Assembly: GCA_021904315.1 (NCBI GenBank)
Contig: CM038924.1
Coordinates: 12,078,026 to 12,142,025, forward strand
DNA from: Sphagnum magellanicum
Taxonomy: Eukaryota > Streptophyta > Sphagnopsida > Sphagnales > Sphagnaceae
Direction of reading: 5' to 3'
Length of the DNA: 64,000 nt
Part shown: piece after piece, positions 1 through 10,545 of the stretch
Layout of the letters: the number at the start of each line of letters is the position of its first letter
Numbering within the stretch: the first letter of the stretch is position 1
Position numbers and translations under genes: made by a program
Notes under the pieces: generated by a model
Told to the model about the DNA's origin: nothing
Database searches by the model: none
The model's input: the letters and a program-made list of their open reading frames with translations, nothing else

Positions 1-68
1 AACTAAGGAGAGCAGTGTTTCACAGTTTACTCTGACCCGCAGGCAAGTTGCATCTATATTAGGCATAC

Positions 69-2651
69 CTGCATGTATGCCTCGATCAAATCATCCACAC
101 CAACACCAATCCTGTTAAAGTCTTTGCTGTCCATCAGCAGTAGTCGCTCTGTTTCAGTTCCCCATGAACCATCTAATCGCTGCACACCAGTTAAAAGTGG
201 CTTAAGATACCAGCAAATTTGACTTTGTCTCAATTAATTGCAAGGATTTATTCTTTTGTTTTTTCATGTAGTGCATGCATCAAGAGAGATTCTCAATAAG
301 AGCATACAGGTACATCAGTTGTCATGGCAGTAACTCGTGGAAAGTTTGTACAACTTGTCTTTGGTTCAAATTTGTGATATAAATTTGTGAATGAACAGAA
401 CCTTGTGGGAGGATGCCCTGGGTAGTATATTGATTACCTTAAATGACAGGTTAGTGCCAAGCACATCCCACGAATTTGTCCCTGCGTCCAGTTTTTCTGC
501 TAATGGAAGGCGTGCTCGACGAGCATAGATGGCAACTGGAAAGAAACCTTCTGGTGATGATCCAATCATAAACCTCAAATCTGCAGCATATATGTTTCCT
601 TTGAGGTTTGGGATTGTCCCTACATGGTACAATCTCCCACTCTGACTCACAGAACTCCAGCTATTATTTCCAATCAGTGCCTGCACAACAACCCATGGCT
701 GACATACTTCTGGAGTGTGCATAGATTTGAAGACATATTGAAGGACATTAAAACTTCCAAAGCCATTTCTAGTTGTACATATCCTTTTTCATCAGATCAC
801 TGGAGAAATTATTGAAGGAACTGCACAGAGAAAACACGAATGGGAAGCTTTGCTTCTATGAAACAATTATTTCTTACTGTTGGAATTGAGAGTTCTGTAT
901 GTTGCTGCCTGTTATCATTGTATGAAGCAACAAAAGATGTGACCAAGCAGGAATAAAATTTCAATGTATTCTTCTTCACCTGCACAATGAAGCGATCATA
1001 GCGATGCTCAATGCTCATGAATGCATGCAGCTCTTTCTCATGAGTGATAGTCCACACACCTTGCCCTGCATTCGCATAGGGTACCTTGACAACTGCGAGC
1101 CCGCCCATTCTGCCGACCCAGAGGGGCACCTCTGGTTTTGCAACATCCCAGATCGTCTCAGGGGTGTGAATTGTCAAGCCTGTGTGGGCGATTTCTGCGT
1201 TGTAAATATCATAAGCTTTGGCAGCAAGCATCTTGTTCCGGCCACCAGCAAGGCATGCGAGGACTGGGTTGAAGACGAGAGTCCGAGTGAGGGGAGGTAG
1301 CCGAGTCCATGGCCGCTGTGTGACGTAGCGGAGAGCAGCTCGAACTGGCTCCCATACGGGACTCTCTTGTCCTTCAGAATACTTGCTTACACATGCTTTC
1401 CCAAATTCGTCGGTTACCGCTGGCGATGTGCAGATCTCGAGGACACCATCCTCTCTGCATCTAACCTTTGACACAGAAAGAGAAACGCTACTATACACTC
1501 TTCAGAAGATCGTCATCATCAGCATCCTTTTGAGTCGAGGACCAAAACTGTCCCTAAACCCTAAAACCCTTCTAGAGTTACATTATTCTGAAGGTTCCCG
1601 GCGAGTTGAACTTATTCACCTTTAGGTCGAGATCTTCAGCATAACAAGGGACTAAATAGACAGATGTGCAGATCTCGAGGACACCATACAACCCTTTATA
1701 CAGAAAGAGAAGCACTACTGTACACTCCTCAAAAGATGATGATGATGATCCTTTTGAGTCGAGGATCAAAACTGTCCCTAATTCCTAAACCCCTTCTAGA
1801 GAGAGATAAAATGATTCTTAAGGTTCCCGGCGAGTTGAACTAACTCACCTTTGGGTGGAGATCTTCTGCATAGCAAGGGACCAAATAGACAGGCTCTCCT
1901 GTAAGGTCGGCAAGAGTGGCAGCATAACCTGAGGCCTCCATCTTGTTCTTGTCGTAGAGAACTGCGAGCTTGCCTTGTGGGAGAGGGTGTCCATTGAACT
2001 TTCCGGCCCTCAAGGTGGGCATGACCGACTTTTCCAACAGTGTGCGATACCCAGCTTGCTCCGACTCCGACGCGTCTTCGTTGGCCAGCGGCATCGATTT
2101 CTGGCCTGATGGACAGGAATTCGTCTCCACGACAACAAAGCGTTTCTGACCCCGATCCGTGGTTGTTGAGAACAGGTCCGCTCCTCCCCATTGAAAGTAC
2201 CTGCAATGCATCCATGCATGGAGCATCAAGTTCGCCATTCACATATGTGTGCATCAGATACAGTCCAAATCCAGGCATTGAAAATCCTCGTCCAGGCACA
2301 GAAACTCCACAGAAAGCTTGAATCTCTCGACTCTCGACGACGACGGCTTGCTTACCGTGTGGAAGCTTTCAAGACCTTGGCCACGGCTGCAGGGTTAGCC
2401 TCGGGATGCAGATGGCAATAGCGCTTGATGATCCGGTTGTTGCCCAGGGACAAGAAGGAGCGCACTAGCGGGTGGATCTGTGCGTTCAGCACACGTGGGT
2501 AGAAGTGCTCTGTTGGCTCAAACGTCCCTTGCTCAATCAGCTCTACGTCCTGACGTGGCCGATCGTTGCTTGAACGTGGTGGACCTCCAGGCGACGACGA
2601 ACAAATTTCCTGTATAGACCTCTTCTTCTTCGTGTCTTCTGTCGCCGCCAT
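69..2651 (-). CDS. ATP-grasp-like protein of unknown function, 3' end outside window
   Basis: Five exons read from splice sites and frame: 2651-2356, 2200-1849, 1465-980, 680-438 and 179-69. The first 496 codons are open, the last exon ends at a good donor (CAG/GTATGC), and the gene continues beyond base 1. The start is the ATG at 2651 ([10 protein letters not shown]); an in-frame GTG just upstream is unlikely in a plant. Intron 1 (2201-2355) joins KAST-R to [10 protein letters not shown]. Visible landmarks are [26 protein letters not shown], a Lys-containing strand followed by a Gly loop ([14 protein letters not shown], Lys about residue 343), and [20 protein letters not shown]. The Lys strand, Gly loop and later acidic/Asn residues resemble the ATP-grasp fold (carboxylate-amine ligases, CPSase-type). 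I do not recognise a characterised orthologue, so the substrate is unknown. The exon structure is strong; the fold assignment is an inference. Confidence 0.72.
1425..1892. repeat. 238-bp tandem duplication spanning an exon-intron junction
   Basis: Two direct copies, about 1425-1662 and 1663-1892, share long blocks such as GATGTGCAGATCTCGAGGAC, CCTTTTGAGTCGAGGA and GGTTCCCGGCGAGTTGAAC. The unit carries the start of exon 3 and the end of exon 2 of the minus-strand ATP-grasp-like gene. Intron 2 therefore holds a second acceptor-like site and a second donor-like site. The copies differ by scattered substitutions and small indels, so the event is not very recent. Confidence 0.9.
1620..1693 (-). 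other. Candidate pseudo-exon inside intron 2
   Basis: The tandem duplication left an acceptor-like AG before 1693 and a donor (AAAG/GTGAAT) after 1620. The 74-nt segment between them repeats the exon 2 coding end ([11 protein letters not shown]). Read in the phase imposed by exon 2, it meets a TAG stop, so inclusion would truncate the protein. This is predicted from sequence alone; no splicing evidence is available. Confidence 0.35.
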
Positions 2652-4448
2652 GATCCTCTCCACTCCGCTGCTGATGCTGTTACATTGCCTTCAAGGATTC
2701 TTCTAGAAGGAGCTCAAAAGAGTCGGATTCAATGCTCGAACAACTGCGATCGGCTCTATGATTTGTGCATATAGAACATTGACCGTGAATGCGGAAAGAA
2801 GTATTGCACGTCTAAGATGTGAAATCCTGTAGATCTGAAAATGAATCACTGCGGAAATAGAGGATCGGATCAGAGATTTGCAAGGAATTTGGAAATCAGC
2901 AGCAGCAGCAGCTCTGGAGTTACGAACTGAAAGAAAGGAGAATCAGCGGCAAAGTCGATGGAACGTTTTACTTGAAGAGCAACATTTTTTTGCGTTGCGT
3001 CGGGGGATGGATGCATCGGAAAAGACTTGTAAGTCCCGGGGCGTAAGATGTGAAATCCTGTAGATCTGAAAATGGATCACCGCGGAAATCGAGGATTGGA
3101 TCAGACACTTGTTTGCAAGGAATTTGGCCTGAAGCAGCAGCAGCAGCAACAGTTCTGGAGTTACAAACCGAAAGAAAGGGGAAGCTTGTGTCAAAGTCGA
3201 TCGATCGATCGATCGCTTAATCCAGAAAATAGGTACGTAGTACTTGAAGAAGGAAAACAAAATTCACGCTGCGTCACCGGGGAATGCATGCAGCGCGATT
3301 GATTCAAACAAGCTTGCCGTGCACTGATAACAACAGAACAGTACCGATTTAATGAAGAAACGCATAAGAATGAATCGCAAGCAGCGAGAACTTTGAACCG
3401 TAAATTGAGAATTGGAAAAAAAAAAAACAAAAAAAAAAACAAGAAACAAACCAAAAACTTGTAGTTCCTGGACAGACAATCAGGAGATGCTGTTTTCAGC
3501 GGCGAGAACGAGGACGAGGAGAGTCCAACAAACAGACATTGTTTTCCAGGGAAAGCAAAAACAGAAAGCGACGCAGCAAGAAACTTGAGCGGCCACGAAC
3601 AATGACTGCCGAACAACAAGGGCGAGAGCATCGTCAAAATCTCACAAACATTCCGAAAACCAAGAAATTATCAAGATGTAACAAATTTGCGGCTGTGAGG
3701 AGCTTCAAACGAACGCACGAAACTGCACTGATTTTACGGCCAACAACATTTTCAAAGCAGCAGCAGAACACAAAATACACATATCACGCTTAAAATCCTC
3801 CAGCTTGAATTCAACAGCAGCACCTCGACTTGAAGCAGCAAGACTTTGTTTCACCGATTCTTGAATTCCCGCTCCTGCAGCGTTGCCATCAAACAGACTT
3901 CCTCTCAGCACAGTGCTGCACAGCCGACAAAGAAACAACAGTACATCAGAAACCAAAATCAGTTCTCTCAATACAACAACAGAACCGCAACAAAAAAATT
4001 CAGGAAAAAAAAAAAATTACACCTGCAGCAGCAGCAGCAACAGCACGAAAGAAATCCCACTCGAATTGCTGGCCGAAAAAAAAAAAAAAAACTTGAACAG
4101 TCGGAGCAGCAACGTGTTCAAACCTTCGGCGAGAATTCCGCAAAGCTCCTCCCCTCCCCTTCCCTTCTTTGCTGCAGCAGCAGCCGCCTCTCACATCTAC
4201 TACTGTGATAGATTTCAGTTCTCCCACAGATCTAAATATTCGTGAGTATAATAATACGAAAGAATACTAGATTACACAAATATCTAAAGAAAACGTGCCT
4301 GCCCTACTTATCGCAACTTCACTGGCACCACAAAGCTAGCTCCAAAATCTAAAAGAAAGCTAGATTTCATCGTAGACAACAACAACAACAGATCTACAAA
4401 TCTTGCGTAGATCTAGATTGAGAATCGTAAAATCTAAGGAAAATAAAA
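2652..4448. other. Upstream region of the ATP-grasp-like gene, no gene seen
   Basis: Leader and promoter-side DNA. It contains a tandem duplication (2814-3295), a short (ATCG)n tract near 3197-3216, A-rich runs at 3416-3440 and 4078-4091, and several CAG/CAGCAG runs. These give low-complexity open frames (poly-Q, poly-S, poly-K) that I do not accept as proteins. The sequence is GC-richer than the AT-rich spacers, which fits a 5' leader. Confidence 0.5.
2814..3295. repeat. 231-bp tandem duplication in upstream DNA
   Basis: The block GTGAAATCCTGTAGATCTGA begins near 2819 and again near 3050. It is followed in both copies by AATCACTGCGG/GATCACCGCGG, a CAG run, TCTGGAGTTAC and AAAGTCGAT. The copies diverge at their 3' ends, where the second has gained an (ATCG)n stretch. 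It lies a few hundred bases upstream of the ATP-grasp-like start codon. Confidence 0.85.
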
Positions 4449-4935
4449 TGGCTAGGAAGTGGCGATCACTCATAGGAAGATTTAGCCAAATTTGGCTACA
4501 CGCTAAATATGAAAGTAAAATACTTGAAACATCTCTTCTATATTTTTGGCTACCCTACTTGAACCATGTATAGAAATCTGGCGATCTTTCTTAAATTTTG
4601 GTTGAAATTCTGGTTATTGAAAATTCTCAAATAACATTTGATTTCAGAACTTTTCATATCTAATTTCACTTTTTGGCTAAAAGTAAAAAAAAAGGCTATA
4701 ATTATTAAAAATCAAAAGTGCGAAAATCATGTGGTTTTTTATGAGATTTTCAATAGCCATATTTTGAACAAAAACTTAAGAAAGATTGCCAGTTTTCTAT
4801 ACATGGTTCAAGTAGGGTAGCCAAAAATATAGAAGGATGTTTAAAGTATTTTACTTTTGTATTTTGCTTGTAGCCAAATTTGACTAAATCTTTCTAGTGG
4901 ATTATCGCCACTTTGGCTACACACAAAATTGACCA
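4449..4935. mobile_element. Foldback MITE, family A (GTAGCCAAAGTGGCGAT termini)
   Basis: The two halves are inverted copies of each other. The left arm reads GATTTAGCCAAATTTGGCTAC, then TTTTTGGCTACCCTACTTGA, then ATGTATAGAAATCTGGCGATC. The right arm gives the reverse complement of the same blocks in reverse order. The arms are about 150 bp or more, with an AT-rich centre near 4640-4730. It encodes no protein. Related half-elements occur at 16.4-16.7, 18.1, 20.1-20.6 and 58.7-59.3 kb. The left terminus is eroded, and I could not identify a target duplication. Confidence 0.85.
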
Positions 4936-7900
4936 AACGAACACTGCCTCAGGCTGCCCTTGCAAGCAGCAACGAGAGAGTGCGCGAGAGAGCGAGGGAG
5001 AGAGAGCGCGTGCGTGCGAGAGAGGAATTGCGATCGCGCGTTGGTTGTATGCATGGGAGGAATTGTGTCGCGGATTGGCGGAGCCATGTTCCGGGGACTG
5101 GTGCGGCTCTGCTGCTATGCGCCCTCTCCGAAGTCGACGCTAGGGAGTCGGGGGCCCGGCCCATATTTGCGGCAGCAACGTCGCAGCAGCATCCGCTTGG
5201 ATCAACAACAACAACAACAACAAGAACCAACACGCTGCTGCAAGTACCAAATACCAAAATGCGTCAATGATCCCAGCAGCCTCTGCTTCTGCGATCTCCG
5301 TGATGAAACTCACATTTGCACTGTTCAAGGGTACTTACTATATGCTGCTGCTGATCTCCTTGATGATGATCGGGTTCCCTCCTGCTGCTGTTGCTGCTGT
5401 TGCAGGAATCATAAGCTATGTGCTGTCGAAGAAGGGGATTGACGATAGTTGGCAATGGTGGTGCAGATTGGTGGAAGGACAACAAGCTATCATAGAAGAC
5501 TGTGAGGTGCATTTCTCTACTTCCGTTGTAGCAAGGTGAAGAATAGTCCTGCCATCTCTCTCTCTCTCTCTCTCTGAGCACTGGAAACCGTAATAAGGAA
5601 ACCCTAAGGTTTTCTCCTCTCAAGACCAGTAGTAGTTTGAATGCACGAAGATCTGCAGCGTAAAGAAGGCACAATTGATTACAATTTTTTATTGTCGGAA
5701 GTTTGACGCGATGGATTTATTCTTTCTTTTCTAGCATCAGAATCTCTCTTGACAGACTTTGCAACTTGACACTGAATCCAGTGTGTAACCCTTAAATGTA
5801 GGGTTGCAAGATCTTCATCTTTGGGAATTGTGCTTCATTGACACTTGATGGCTGTAGCAATTGCTCCGTGCATGTGGCCTCAATTGATGGCAGGTTTGAC
5901 ACTATCTTACTGCACACTTTCTGACCTTAACAGATAGATGTAAGAACAAGAAGAATCTCCATCTCGCTCAATGTGCACTGATGATGGTATTGGCAGTTAG
6001 GGTGAGCACCCAACCACAGGAAAACTGTACAACAACAATTGTTTAACCAAGTTCAGAAAGAATCGCTTTCCTGTGATAAATCAGAAGGGATGCTAATGCA
6101 AAATCTTATTCAAATTTGCAAAATGACAGTGTTATGATTCACACAATAAGGGCAAGTGAGTGTGGTGTTTTGATGTGTGAGGGTGACTGACAGTGTTATG
6201 ATGCGTAATTGCTGCTTGTGCACATGCTCCTTCTGTTGCCGCCAATTCCGGTACACCATTTGTTCCCTTACAAACTACGTTTTATTATGATGCACTGCTT
6301 CATCTTCAGAAATGCAGCACAGTTTTCATCAGAGGCTAGAACCCAGCATGGAGCAATCTTGTTTTGCACTAAGTTCTCATCTATGCAAATTGTGAGATTT
6401 TGACATTCTGCATTTTTTAGAAGAGTTCACACTCAAGATGCATCTGGTGTAACTGCTTGTATACCAGAAAATCAATCTATTAGGAGATGTACCAAATTAG
6501 TGTGACTCTGGGGTTCAATCAATGTAGTGCAGAATGCATATCTTGAATCCAGTGTGCTAATTGATTGATGTGAAGCTGATTCAGGGCAAGAGAGTGTGAG
6601 AGCTGTGATGTGAAGTTGTGCTGCTACACAAATCCTGTCATTGAGACTTGCCATAATGTTTACTATTGACACCTTCAACTCTATTTTCCTTTTCACTAAT
6701 GGTTTCTCTCTGCCAGTTTTTTGCACCTTTCCTCATGTCAGAATGATATATGTTTGATACAACTGTGTATAGTTACAGAGAAGTTATGTTGGCCTTGGAA
6801 GAGCATCTTGGTTGCAGCTGCTGATAGGAGTGTGCATCTTGGCTATTCTGTGTGTTGGTAGAGCAGTTGAGGTTTGGATGCTTAGACAAAAACTCTATGG
6901 CCATTGCAGGTGCAGCCTCCCTCCTCCCCCCTTGCTCCATATGTGTACCATTATCTTACTCCATACAGGCAGTTTCACCAGAGGACACTATCTGCACATG
7001 CTCTGCATACATAACTGGGCATCTGTACATTTGCTCTCCACAGATGTAACACCAAATGCAGAGATGTCTGCAGCTACTCTTGCAGTATGGGATTTACCTC
7101 TTGTACATTTTGCTGATGTTCAACTTTATTTTTTCTTTCTGGTTGAGATAGATCAAGTTGCAACAATGAAGGTATCAGATTGGAGCAACCAGTGGACAAA
7201 AGTATTTGACTTCACTGAAAACCCACCTACTATGCACTGGGGATTCCTACCTGAGGTATGCTTCTGGCCCTTCTTGCTCTATGACTAATCTGAAGCTGCA
7301 GATACAGTGGTGACACTCATCCTTGACCATGTTAGCCTGAACTTGTTTAACTCTCTCTCTTGGCTGACCTTGGTTCCTTCACTTTGCCTTCATGAAATAC
7401 CTGCATGAAGTCGTGTTCTTTTACTTGGAAGTCAATGAAGATGACAATCCTCAGTTGGAATTTCTTATGCCTGATGCAGACATGCCCTGATCTGAGCAAA
7501 CAGACTGTTCTAGAGGAATGCTGGTATGTGCCTTGGTTTTGATAGACCTTGTAACTCTCCCGTGAGTCATGAAGGAACAACACCAAGGTCTAGACATGGA
7601 AAAAATTTAGTTGATTAGCATCAGATTGTTACTCAGAAACACTTTCTAAGTGCAAACTGCAAAACCCTGTGCAAGGAAACCAGATACTTAAGAAGCTGGT
7701 GACCATTTCTGAGTAGGAAAACACAAGAGACATGGAAATATTCAAGAAGAGTATTACTTTTCTTCTATCAAGGAAGAAGGGGTAATAACAAGAAATAGAG
7801 CAACAGAAATATATAATTGTTGTGACAAAGGCAGGAATGTTTTGTGCTTTGCCTGGAGAAAGATGCAGCTCTAGCTTATGCTTATGCAATTGCTGCTGTT

Positions 7901-9811
7901 TGGAAGGTATGATGAACACATCCAAAGACTTTGGCTTCAGCAATTTCCAATCCTCAGTCCCTCACACTCTTAACCAATGTCAAAACATGATTCTGGTAGT
8001 AGATTGATGAGTTTTCAGAGTTTCACAGTTCACTGGTTCTGAAGAAGGTGGGGCAAATGCCTAGCTTTTTTCTGAAGGTATTGAAGGGTGCTTGCACCCC
8101 GAATTAATGGAAGTAGTGATGGGTGTGGGCACAGAACCTGTGTGTCACAGGATTAAGTAGACCTGGAAGTGTAAGCTCAGAGATTCTTACAAGCTTTCTG
8201 TGCACTCTTGGCATCCATCGTGACAAATTGCAAGTCTGGTTGCAAATCCTGATTGCAGGTACGCAACATGATGATATGCACCAAGGTCACTAGTAGCAGG
8301 TTGGGACTCAGAATGACAGAGGGTGATTGCATGAAGGCAAAAGTCTAGGGATCATCATTCATTGGTGCAAAGGAAGTAGTTTTGTTGATACAATTTGAAG
8401 CTGCATCCAGCACTTGGAGATTTGCAACCCAGAATTCTCATCTTGCACAAGCAAGAGCATCATGACCTGATGATTAACATCTTGCATCTTTGATGTGCAG
8501 CAAAGGTGATAGCTATGGGCATCAAAGGACCCAACTGCAAACAACTGCTTGACACTGCAATCCAAGAACTTGGCAATGACAAGGCTCACTTCTTCATAAC
8601 TACAAACTTGAAAACCTCCTCCCAGCAACCAAATTGTAGCTACTTTGCAGCTAAACCTGCAGGTCAGGATATGTCAGGGAGCAAGTGTCAGCTCCTCCTT
8701 CGACAATCTCTGCAACTTGAGGGGTGAGCATTCCACTCTGCATCACAAGATATGCTGATCTTGTCAATGGTTGCATAGTAAGGGATTCTTAAGTTGTGTG
8801 ATTGATGTAGCTTTTGACCTTTCATTGAACACAACAGATACAGAACTACAAGATCCAGTAAGACCAACTTTGAGGATCAAATCAAAATGTCTCATCTTGA
8901 CAGATTCTTCTTTTCCTCTTACCTCTTCCTTTTGTTTTCCACTGATGGAGGGTTAAAATGAAGAGGGAAGCATGGGCTTCTTGCGGAAGCAGCTTGTTGG
9001 GAAGTTTGTGATGAGCAGACCCTCGAATAAGGTATAATGATTTCATTGGCTGCAATGTCAATGACGGTGAAAGAGAAGAATCCTCCATCCTCCCTTTCTG
9101 CTCTTTGGTTATCATATGTTTCCATTTCTTCTGAGATCTTACTCCATTTCTTCCTCCCTTGACCTGTCTCTTGAGTGAACACGTGATCATCTACATCACT
9201 TTGCATGTTGTTCCATGTTTCTGGATTCATATTTTGCATGATTTTTAGAAGAGTGGAATTCTTGATTGTACATTTTGCTGTAGTCATGTAAAAAATTAAA
9301 GCTTTTCCTCTGCCACAAAACTGTATGCCAAACCATTGATCTTGTCTGAATTTGGTGGATTCACTGAATTACATCTTAAGTTTTCTAGACTACAGCATTT
9401 GGTTTACCAGTTTTGGGAAGGTTGCAATTACAGCTTCAAAGAATCCTTGCTATGTGTGTCTTGAACCAGAGGAATAGCCGCATGAATTCTTGTACTCTTT
9501 AGCTTTACTTTCTTGATCAAAATTCATCTTTCATCAAAATTGTGTAACCATGCAAATTGCATGCATGTTGAGTTTGGGATGCAATTGGACCAGGTGTCGT
9601 GTGCTATTAGATTGGTGCCCAACACTATCAAAATTGCAAATTCACACATTAAGCTGGGTTATGCAAACAAATGACTACGACAGAAAAATAATGTTCTGCA
9701 TTATATTAAAGAAACATGAAAGCCAATTTGCGAGTGAGTGACAACTAAAGACTTGGTCATACTCTCTAGGCTGCTCAAATTCATTTTGTGTAGGGTAATG
9801 CCCAAGGAATG
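4936..9811. other. Gene-like stretch with no convincing coding sequence
   Basis: The stretch opens with a GC-rich block (4960-5240) containing AG-rich runs, CAACAA repeats and an ATG with a myristoylation-like start (MGGIVSRIGG, 5052 onward). After it comes moderately GC, CTG/TTG-rich sequence quite unlike the AT-rich spacers. Open frames such as 6812-7288 (+) and 8506-8727 (+) are short, and I recognise no family in them. A (CT)n run lies at 5557-5576. It could be a long noncoding RNA gene, a gene with many small exons, or a decayed gene. Confidence 0.35.
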
Positions 9812-9880
9812 GGGAGTTCCAGAAGTAAGTGCCCACCGAAGGTTCAGTGGGGCTGAGGGGTGCTTACTTCTGGAACTCCT
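9812..9880. ncRNA. Perfect 23-bp hairpin, candidate small-RNA precursor
   Basis: Bases 9812-9834 pair without bulges to 9858-9880 (three G-U pairs), leaving a 23-nt loop. The left arm contains GAGTTCCAGAAGTAAGTGCC and the right arm GGTGCTTACTTCTGGAACTC. Arm length suits a miRNA/miRNA* duplex, although the whole foldback is shorter than most plant pre-miRNAs. I do not recognise the arm as a known conserved plant miRNA. No promoter or transcript evidence is available. Confidence 0.4.
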
Positions 9881-9926
9881 GTGCCACATCCTGAGCCACT
9901 TGTCTTCGTTTTGCTTTGATGCATTT

Positions 9927-9938
9927 TGTGTGTGTATT

Positions 9939-9988
<50 letters not shown>

Positions 9989-9989
9989 G
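9927..9989. repeat. (TG)n(AG)n compound microsatellite
   Basis: A TGTGTG tract is followed directly by about 13 units of AG. It lies 47 bp beyond the hairpin. The Cys/Val and Arg/Glu open frames over it are repeat artefacts. Confidence 0.95.
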
Positions 9990-10545
9990 GGAGTGGAAGG
10001 TAATATGGTACACAGCATAAAAGCTAACAAATCAATGGTCCTATGAAAAAATGAAAGGGTACAAAATTGTTCCTAGATGGCCTGAAAAACACAATGAACA
10101 AAAGCCCTTGCTCCATTGTGAAGGCAAATTAATTTGTAGCTTAAATGACTAGTATCCTTGCTAATCCTTTTCTTCCATTTACCCCTAACCGGGTTCCTGC
10201 AAGATCTCAAGTAAACACAAAACAATTTGTTCATTACTACTTGTACGATAGCAAACTCTCCATTGGGTCACATGGAAGTGGCAGTAAATTTGTTACCACT
10301 CACTCCATGTAACCTTGTTTGCAGCAGCAACTTTCTACAATTTTTTTTTCTTTTCTGTAAATAATCTTGAGAATTTCTATAACAGATGTGCTCATTTTCC
10401 TGCTGCATCAAGATAACAATTGACACTCCAGAAAAGTCTAAGTAAGTAGATGCAGTGGAAAAGTTTTGTAAGAGCAGATGGGTGGTGCAAGCTAGGATGT
10501 CTAACTTGGTGCTCAGGTATGTTTGTGCTTGTCTTCATTGAGCTG
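9990..10545. other. 3' flank of CBP60 gene, no gene seen
   Basis: Unique, moderately AT-rich sequence between the microsatellite and the CBP60 stop codon. It probably includes the CBP60 3' UTR, which would lie just below 10546 on the minus strand. I see no further coding or repeat structure. Confidence 0.4.

Noticed and set aside
3830..4245. Poly-Q/poly-S/poly-K open frames upstream of the ATP-grasp-like gene
   Set aside because: They result from CAG runs and A-tracts; overlapping frames are all equally open and none has a conserved motif.
9812..9880. Hairpin as a miR395 precursor
   Set aside because: GGAACTC and GAAGT-like pieces recall miR395, but the full 21 nt does not match, with differences in the middle of the arm.
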